Part shown: positions 59,551 through 64,000 of the stretch, piece by piece
How the letters are laid out: every line of letters begins with the position of its first letter
Numbering within the stretch: position 1 is the stretch's first letter
DNA from: Nitrososphaerota archaeon
Lineage (GTDB): Archaea > Thermoproteota > Nitrososphaeria > Conexivisphaerales > DTJL01
Length of the DNA: 64,000 nucleotides
Assembly: GCA_021324115.1 (NCBI GenBank)
Contig: JAJPJS010000024.1
Location: 1-64,000, forward strand
Direction of reading: 5' to 3'
The notes under the pieces: generated by a model
The model's database searches: none
The model's input: the letters and a program-made list of their open reading frames with translations, nothing else
What the model was told of the DNA's origin: nothing
Program-made: the position numbers and the translations under genes

Positions 59551-60293
59551 GGCTCAACGTCAAAACGTAGGTCGAATCCTTCCTGTACATTCCTTACTTC
59601 CACCAGCTTGACCTTACCTATCTCCCCGAGGGCATGAACATGAGTCCCGGCACAGGGTACCGGCTTTAACCCGTCGATCTGCACAAGTCTAACCTCGTCG
59701 AGGGACTGGATGACGGAAGACCACAGCGCTCTGGTCTCATTGAGCTCTTCTTTCTTCACAATTCTCGCAGTCACGGGTAGGTTCCTGGCAATACTGTCGT
59801 CGATGAAGCTGGTCATACTGGAAACCTCATTCGGGTCAGGCGGCTTCCCCCGATAGCCCACGTAGGCTTCATCCCCTAGCCATGAATCCTTAGGGTCGCA
59901 CGTTCCACCCATGGCATGCTCGAGCGCGGCATCGAAAAGGTGAGCGGCTGCGTGCCTCCTCATGTACAGGTACCTTTTGCCCCAATCTATGCTTTCCTGG
60001 ACTTTACCGGGCTCGGGGGATCCCTCTGCCTTACCCCACAGTACAACATGCCCTCCAACTTTGAATACCTTTCTCACTTCCAGTGTGAATCCATTTCCTT
60101 TCAGCCATCCGCTGTCGGACGGTTGCCCCCCGCTTTTCGGGTGGAAAATCGTGGAATCCACCACGGCATAATAATTTCTGCCGCTTTCCCTTACCGACCT
60201 CAGAAGCTGGCTCGAATTTACCTGCCTGTAAGGGTCTTCAAGGTATATCAATCCTGTCTCGGGCAATCCACTTGCTATTTCCTTCAGGTCCAT
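59535..60293 (-). CDS. AlaX-type alanyl-tRNA editing protein
   Basis: Hydrolyses mischarged tRNA-Ala. 252 residues with FHPKSGGQPSDSGWL (metal-site region), YMRRHAAAHLFDAALE, and PCAGTHVHALGEIG (Cys and His zinc ligands), the three hallmarks of the AlaRS editing domain. The length matches AlaX-M or AlaX-S with an extension. The 3' end converges with the anion permease gene, overlapping by 16 bp. Its start overlaps the Nudix gene stop by 10 bp, so they share an mRNA. Confidence 0.9.
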   Translation of the reverse strand: MDLKEIASGLPETGLIYLEDPYRQVNSSQLLRSVRESGRNYYAVVDSTIFHPKSGGQPSDSGWLKGNGFTLEVRKVFKVGGHVVLWGKAEGSPEPGKVQESIDWGKRYLYMRRHAAAHLFDAALEHAMGGTCDPKDSWLGDEAYVGYRGKPPDPNEVSSMTSFIDDSIARNLPVTARIVKKEELNETRALWSSVIQSLDEVRLVQIDGLKPVPCAGTHVHALGEIGKVKLVEVRNVQEGFDLRFDVEPQTSM

Positions 60294-60715
60294 TTCAAAG
60301 CACCGGATTTCATGAGGAAAGCGTGGGCGCTTTCCAGAACCTTCCTGGCATTTTCATAGCTCACACGTTTTATTGCCCTGTCATAATCGAGCCATACGTA
60401 ACCCAGGTGTTCGTCGGATACGAGCACGGGCCCTGGTTTTGTCTTCATCAGGTAGAACACAACCTGCTTGGGGGCCTTTCTCTTGCCCGAACTGTAAACG
60501 TAAGAAATCTCCTTCTGGAAGCCGGGCACGATTGAGACCTCCTTCAACCCCGTTTCTTCACTCACTTCCCTCAACGCAGCTTCTTCATCCGTCTCGCCCT
60601 TGTCCACATGTCCCTTAGGGAATTCCCAGTATCCCTTTCTGTTTACCATTACAAGATATACAGGCCCATTTCCGCCAGAATCGTAGAACACAACACCCCC
60701 TGCAGACCTTTCCAT
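60284..60715 (-). CDS. Nudix hydrolase (Ap4A hydrolase type)
   Basis: Removes nucleoside diphosphate-linked moieties, probably Ap4A. 143 residues: SAGGVVFYDSG at the start and a perfect Nudix box GHVDKGETDEEAALREVSEE (20 residues of the 23), followed by QVVFYLMKT. The size and N-terminal motif fit bis(5'-nucleosyl)-tetraphosphatases. It lies between a HAD gene and the AlaX gene on one strand. Confidence 0.9.
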   Translation of the reverse strand: MERSAGGVVFYDSGGNGPVYLVMVNRKGYWEFPKGHVDKGETDEEAALREVSEETGLKEVSIVPGFQKEISYVYSSGKRKAPKQVVFYLMKTKPGPVLVSDEHLGYVWLDYDRAIKRVSYENARKVLESAHAFLMKSGALKWT

Positions 60716-60729
60716 AAAATGCTACACCC

Positions 60730-61878
60730 CTATGAAAGAACATCCCTCAGCTGGTTGACGGTTGGTAGTACGGCGGAGGCGCCCATTTCGATGAAGATGT
60801 TTTCCATGACCCGCGGCTCCATGTTGTACCTGTAGACACCTATGAAGTGTACATCCTTACCATATCCCTCCATTCTGCGAGCCATCAGCATATCCTCCGT
60901 CGAATCACCCACATATATCAGTCCTCTGCCGGGTTTCAAGCCCGCGGCAGCATGCTTGAGCGAAAACGGGTCCGGCTTTCCGGGGTATGTGCTATCCCCA
61001 GCCACAGTCCTTCTTTTCCCTTCTTCCAGGACATCGTCAAAGTAGGTGGCGGCACCTTCTGCAATCAATTCTGAAATGTATTTCGGTAGCACCTTGTCGG
61101 CCGCGTACTTGGGACGACCCGTGGCCAGTCCAACACCGCCGGGAAATCTCCTTTTCACGAAGTTCGCTGTGTCCGACTTCATGATCTCCCTTTCATTATT
61201 GCTCAGTCCTACATTAAATTCAAGCGGAGGTTTTGAACCATGCACGTCCCTGTACTTACGCGCCCCGAGGAAAAAGGAGTCGAAGACGGCAGGAATGATG
61301 GATTCATGTGCCCCTCCTGGGTATTTCAGCGCATCCCTCAACTTCCTCAAGGCCTCCCGCTTCTTTTTTCCTCCATACAACCTGTCTATTCCTTCGATGA
61401 TACTCTGGACCCCCCTTTCGTCGGCGTATTGTATCACTTCAGCCATGCATGTTTCGAGGTCCCTGGGTGAACAATCACTCACCCTTTTGGACAGTATATC
61501 GGCAATACCTACCGGACCCTGATCCATGAGCTCGGCCAGATTCAATATGCAGGAATCATCTAGAGATGTGGCAAGGGCGAGGGTGAGAGAGAATGCCACA
61601 TCCAGGGGATTGTTGAAACCGCCTGTTTTTCTCAGGTCGAAACTGGCCTTCTCTAGCCTTTCTCTTGGGACCATCTGCCTAGACATGGCAGCGAAAATCG
61701 TCTTCACGGATGCAAGCATCGACTCATCCAATGACATTCTTGAATCCACGAGGGTACCATCAAGGTCGAATATGATGGCCTCAGACTCCAAGAGCCCGCC
61801 CAACTCCGAACGAATGAAGTGGCCCTCCCCTTCCGAAGATGCCAGAGACACGTATTCCACCATGGGTGTACCGCCCAA
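60730..61878 (-). CDS. HAD-superfamily hydrolase with a large cap insert
   Basis: 382 residues. Motif I AIIFDLDGTLVDS (about 35-47) is preceded by a 30-residue extension. Motif II is GLATGRPKYAA, the lysine is in GKPDPFSLKHAA and motif IV is YVGDSTEDMLMARRM. Between motifs I and II there are about 200 residues, much more than in ordinary phosphoglycolate-type phosphatases; this insert is helical and contains GGKKKREALRKLRDAL and PPLEFNVGLSNNER. The substrate is unknown. Start at ATG 61878 or the ATG five codons on. Confidence 0.78.
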   Translation of the reverse strand: MGGTPMVEYVSLASSEGEGHFIRSELGGLLESEAIIFDLDGTLVDSRMSLDESMLASVKTIFAAMSRQMVPRERLEKASFDLRKTGGFNNPLDVAFSLTLALATSLDDSCILNLAELMDQGPVGIADILSKRVSDCSPRDLETCMAEVIQYADERGVQSIIEGIDRLYGGKKKREALRKLRDALKYPGGAHESIIPAVFDSFFLGARKYRDVHGSKPPLEFNVGLSNNEREIMKSDTANFVKRRFPGGVGLATGRPKYAADKVLPKYISELIAEGAATYFDDVLEEGKRRTVAGDSTYPGKPDPFSLKHAAAGLKPGRGLIYVGDSTEDMLMARRMEGYGKDVHFIGVYRYNMEPRVMENIFIEMGASAVLPTVNQLRDVLS

Positions 61879-61921
61879 ATGCTTTCGAACCGATGGATAT
61901 AGTGCTTTGCTTTACCAAAAT

Positions 61922-62068
61922 TTACTTCGTGTTATCATAATTTTACCACCATCCGAAGGAAAGACATCCACCGAAGCCGACATTTTATCATCCTCATTTG
62001 AATCGAAATTCTTCCAGGTCGAGGGCCGCTGGAAGCACATCATCAGTCTACTCAGGCACCTTAGGTGA
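61922..62068 (+). pseudogene. Remnant of a YaaA-like (UPF0246) gene, N-terminal part only
   Basis: The frame here reads VIIILPPSEGKTSTEADIL, matching the conserved start (LLPPSEGKT) of the YaaA/UPF0246 peroxide-stress family. It ends after about 48 codons at a stop; the family is normally about 240-260 residues. No good start codon precedes it (ATG, GTG and TTG are absent except an upstream TTG), and I find no continuation in the other frames. It is best read as a decayed gene fragment. Confidence 0.45.
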
Positions 62069-62140
62069 TTGTCATTCTCACCTACCTACCAGCAACCCGA
62101 ATGAAGCCCACGCTTTTTGTAAGATCATTCTCGTTATCAA

Positions 62141-62150
62141 TTCTTAAATC
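62141..62150 (+). promoter_or_regulatory. TATA box of the PadR-family gene
   Basis: ttcttaaatc, 22-31 bp before the GTG start at 62172; it implies a leaderless transcript. Confidence 0.45.
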
Positions 62151-62171
62151 TTCATCTGTTGTCGTCCTGTC

Positions 62172-62594
62172 GTGGAAAAAACCTTCAAGGCTCCTCAGGG
62201 AGTTTTGCGTGCGCTTATACTGGTTCTTTCGTCAAGGTCTCCAGTGACCGGAACTGATGTTATAAACGAAGTCAAGAGGGCAACGTCAGCCGGCTGGGTC
62301 CCGAGCCCCGGGTCGATATACTATCTGATCGGGCAGCTCAGGAAGGGGGGTCTCCTCATGATTACCCCCGGATCGAATGAAAAAAGGTACATAGCCACAT
62401 CAAAGGGTGAAGAGGAGATTCAAAGAATACGGCAGTCTTTCAAGTCGGGACTCATGAAGAATGCCATTATTCTGCACACACTGGCCGCTATCATAGACCC
62501 GCGTGAAGCGGCAAGGCTCAGCATGGTGAAAAGAATTCTCGAAATGTCTGAAGAAGGGGTTCGTCAGCTAACTGAAAAGATCTCGATGACCTAG
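62172..62594 (+). CDS. PadR-family transcriptional regulator
   Basis: 140 residues from a GTG start. A winged helix-turn-helix (LRALILVLSSRSPVTGTDVIN, then PSPGSIYYLIGQLRKGGLL and the wing EKRYIATSKGEEE) is followed by a C-terminal helical dimerisation domain. The SPGSIYYLIGQLRKGGLL recognition-helix region is typical of PadR proteins. A hairpin-like repeat (aggtga...tcacct near 62065-62083) lies about 90 bp upstream and could be an operator. Target genes are not evident from position. Confidence 0.85.
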   Translation: MEKTFKAPQGVLRALILVLSSRSPVTGTDVINEVKRATSAGWVPSPGSIYYLIGQLRKGGLLMITPGSNEKRYIATSKGEEEIQRIRQSFKSGLMKNAIILHTLAAIIDPREAARLSMVKRILEMSEEGVRQLTEKISMT

Positions 62595-62621
62595 GGAGCC
62601 TGCTCAGGTTCAGGTTTCGGG

Positions 62622-63056
62622 TCAGACTTTTCCTTTACAGTAGCGATAAAGTGCATCGTACATTGGGAACTCCTGTTTCAGTTTTTCCAAGTCATTCTCA
62701 ACAAGGTCGTGGAAGCCATCTGCAATTGCCTTCAGACCGACGGATTCAGGAGGTGGGCTCTGGGTTCTTACGTCTGCTCCACGGACTATTTCTGCCATCT
62801 TCTTCAGTGCTTCTTCGTTGAGGCCATACTTTCTCATTATCGAGTCGAATGAGCAGTATTCCCTTCCGTCGATCACAAAATGACTCAGCTCAACGCCTGT
62901 CATGTCAAACGGAATCGCCCCGGTCTCCTTTGCTACGTTAAGCACATCCTCCTTTGGCACGAACAGAAACTCCGGTTCTTTATCGATGAATCTGCTGATA
63001 AGCCACGGACAGGCAACCCGATCGACTCTTGCGGAACTTCGTGTTACCCATTTCAT
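62622..63056 (-). CDS. ChrB C-terminal-domain protein
   Basis: 144 residues. The sequence KWVTRSSARVDRVACPWLIS, then KEPEFLFVPKED, GAIPFDMTGVELSHFVIDGR and CSFDSIMRKYGL closely fit the chromate-resistance exported protein/ChrB C-terminal domain. The domain may be enzymatic with a metal site (Cys, His, Glu); resistance to chromate is not implied here because no ChrA gene is adjacent. A TATA box at 63084 gives a leaderless start. Confidence 0.85.
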   Translation of the reverse strand: MKWVTRSSARVDRVACPWLISRFIDKEPEFLFVPKEDVLNVAKETGAIPFDMTGVELSHFVIDGREYCSFDSIMRKYGLNEEALKKMAEIVRGADVRTQSPPPESVGLKAIADGFHDLVENDLEKLKQEFPMYDALYRYCKGKV

Positions 63057-63083
63057 TTTGTTTCGAACGATATATCATTCAAC

Positions 63084-63094
63084 CATATATAAGA
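63084..63094 (-). promoter_or_regulatory. TATA box of the ChrB-like gene
   Basis: On the minus strand cttatatatgg, centred about 30 bp before the ATG at 63056. Confidence 0.55.
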
Positions 63095-63193
63095 AATGTC
63101 CTATTACTCCGAACTTTATTCTAAATAGTGAGCATCCGTCTACATCTTAACACTACTGGTCTAATAGTGCAGAGGACATAACATAGACCTGTC

Positions 63194-63487
63194 ATGCTGG
63201 ACAGGAAATCTTCAGATGTCAATCCCCCCTCAATACCCCAGGTGAGGCGGGCTCTGTCCAGGCTTTTGCCTGCCGGAATGTCGATCATCAGGCTTGACAT
63301 CACCAGATCAACCAGGATTGATGGCGGTTGGAATCTTGCTGGTTACATAGAATATCATTCCTCCTCAAAGAAAGCCAACTTCTTTGTAGACTTTGAAAGC
63401 AACTACTGCCAGGGAGGTATTTCTGGTCTGGTCATAGGGGACCGTTTGTACGTTCCCAGACGTAGAAAACTGGCGAAGAAGGCTTAA
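63194..63487 (+). CDS. Hypothetical basic protein, 97 aa
   Basis: A small alpha/beta protein: an N-terminal linker, then IPQVRRALSRLLPAGMSIIR, and strands IEYHSSSKKANFFVDF and GLVIGDRLYVP, ending in the basic tail RRRKLAKKA. No family recognised. It is followed 26 bp later by the membrane protein gene. Confidence 0.5.
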   Translation: MLDRKSSDVNPPSIPQVRRALSRLLPAGMSIIRLDITRSTRIDGGWNLAGYIEYHSSSKKANFFVDFESNYCQGGISGLVIGDRLYVPRRRKLAKKA

Positions 63488-63513
63488 AGCATATTGTATT
63501 CTGGCAAGAATCC

Positions 63514-64000
63514 ATGGTAGACGAGCTTTACCTCGCGAACGCGGCGCTCGAACTCGCGAGCGGGGTCGTCGCCCTGCTGGTCAGCTACACCGCCTTCAGG
63601 TACAACAGGCTTCTCAGGAGCGAAATCCTGAGCTTTTTGAGCTTCGGCTTCATGCTTCTCGGCGTTGGTCTTCTGGCCGAAGGCTCTCTCCATTCGTTGA
63701 TATCATTTAACATAGGCCAGATACTCGAGGACAGGGCAGTGGTTTACGTTGCGTCTGTGATATACCTGATACTACAGCTTATTGCATACTCAACTTTTAC
63801 AATAGGGTACTACAGGGGATCATTCGGAAGGGTCAGGGAAGAGGGTGTCTTGCCTGCCCTGGTATTCATTATATTCGTCCACACCGCGAGGAATCCGCTT
63901 CTTCTAGGCACATATGTCAACGCCACGGTTCAGCTTATTGTGGTGCTTCTCCTCGCTTTCATAGTATTTCAGGGGCTGCTTGTTCATGGCGGTTCAACCG
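63514..64000 (+). CDS. Multi-span membrane protein, cut by the window end
   Basis: A frame open from ATG 63514 to the last base, 162 residues so far, with no stop. Five hydrophobic segments are visible: ALELASGVVALLVSYTAF, LSFLSFGFMLLGVGLLAEG, VVYVASVIYLILQLIAYS, VLPALVFIIFVHTA and ATVQLIVVLLLAFIVFQGLL. An opposite-strand frame at 63484-63693 overlaps it and is a shadow. No family recognised. Confidence 0.6.
   Translation, partial: MVDELYLANAALELASGVVALLVSYTAFRYNRLLRSEILSFLSFGFMLLGVGLLAEGSLHSLISFNIGQILEDRAVVYVASVIYLILQLIAYSTFTIGYYRGSFGRVREEGVLPALVFIIFVHTARNPLLLGTYVNATVQLIVVLLLAFIVFQGLLVHGGST

Noticed and set aside
63484-63693. Minus-strand 69-residue frame
   Set aside because: Antisense to the start of the membrane protein that runs off the end of the window, whose frame has a strong transmembrane pattern.
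1-64000. CRISPR arrays, insertion sequences, rRNA genes, ABC permeases
   Set aside because: I looked for regularly spaced repeats, transposase motifs, 16S/23S fragments and permease or ATPase genes for the solute-binding protein and saw none in the window.

Overview
The window is from an archaeal chromosome. Many genes have a TATA-like box about 26-30 bp upstream of the start codon and little or no leader. TTG and GTG starts are common. The gene set is archaeal: FBP aldolase/phosphatase, archaeal triosephosphate isomerase, type II GAPDH, a pantoate kinase-type GHMP kinase, a TAN1-like THUMP protein, TadA/TadC-type pilus proteins and pilins with class III-like signals. A zinc-ribbon array resembling the thaumarchaeal TackOD1 domain, and the general character of the genes, suggest a TACK archaeon, perhaps an organotrophic relative of Thaumarchaeota. 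The lineage is an inference; no 16S or 23S rRNA is present.

Layout. 0.6-5.6 kb: a large membrane-anchored solute-binding protein whose two halves appear in swapped order, then small membrane and surface proteins. 5.9-11.2 kb: a surface-sugar cluster with a GT4 glycosyltransferase, an Alg14/Alg13-like fused transferase, a WecB-like epimerase and a WecC-like dehydrogenase, followed by a glyoxalase II/ETHE1-like hydrolase. 11.6-18.8 kb, minus strand: two thiolase-like proteins lacking the usual catalytic cysteine, 5-oxoprolinase subunits PxpA, PxpB and PxpC, biotin-protein ligase and a YchF-type GTPase. 19.2-27.3 kb: housekeeping genes including a beta-CASP nuclease, GAPDH, an RNase H-fold protein, a HIT hydrolase, an MBL hydrolase, OsmC, a CBS/HPF-like fusion and phosphoglycerate kinase.

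27.4-44.3 kb is the most distinctive part, a type IV pilus or secretion locus. It has a lone pilin, a secretion ATPase interrupted by a 447-residue LAGLIDADG intein, a TackOD1-like zinc-ribbon protein with a coiled-coil partner, a double TadC membrane protein and five co-oriented pilin-like subunits of about 177 to 935 residues. A strongly structured, probably non-coding RNA of about 350 nt, which I cannot assign to a known family, sits at 28.66-29.01 kb.

44.3-53.3 kb: phosphoglycolate phosphatase, ArgRS, a flippase-like membrane protein, a HAD phosphatase, TIM, FBP aldolase/phosphatase, a THUMP protein, an ECF S-component-like protein and a pantoate kinase-like protein. Together with GAPDH and PGK this gives four gluconeogenic enzymes in the window. 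53.3-64 kb: a divergent pair of unrecognised paralogues, membrane proteins, a V4R protein, an intron-containing tRNA-Val, a ribbon-helix-helix regulator with an operator-like promoter region, an anion permease lacking a canonical start, AlaX, Nudix, HAD, a YaaA remnant, a PadR regulator, a ChrB-like protein and a membrane protein cut by the window end.
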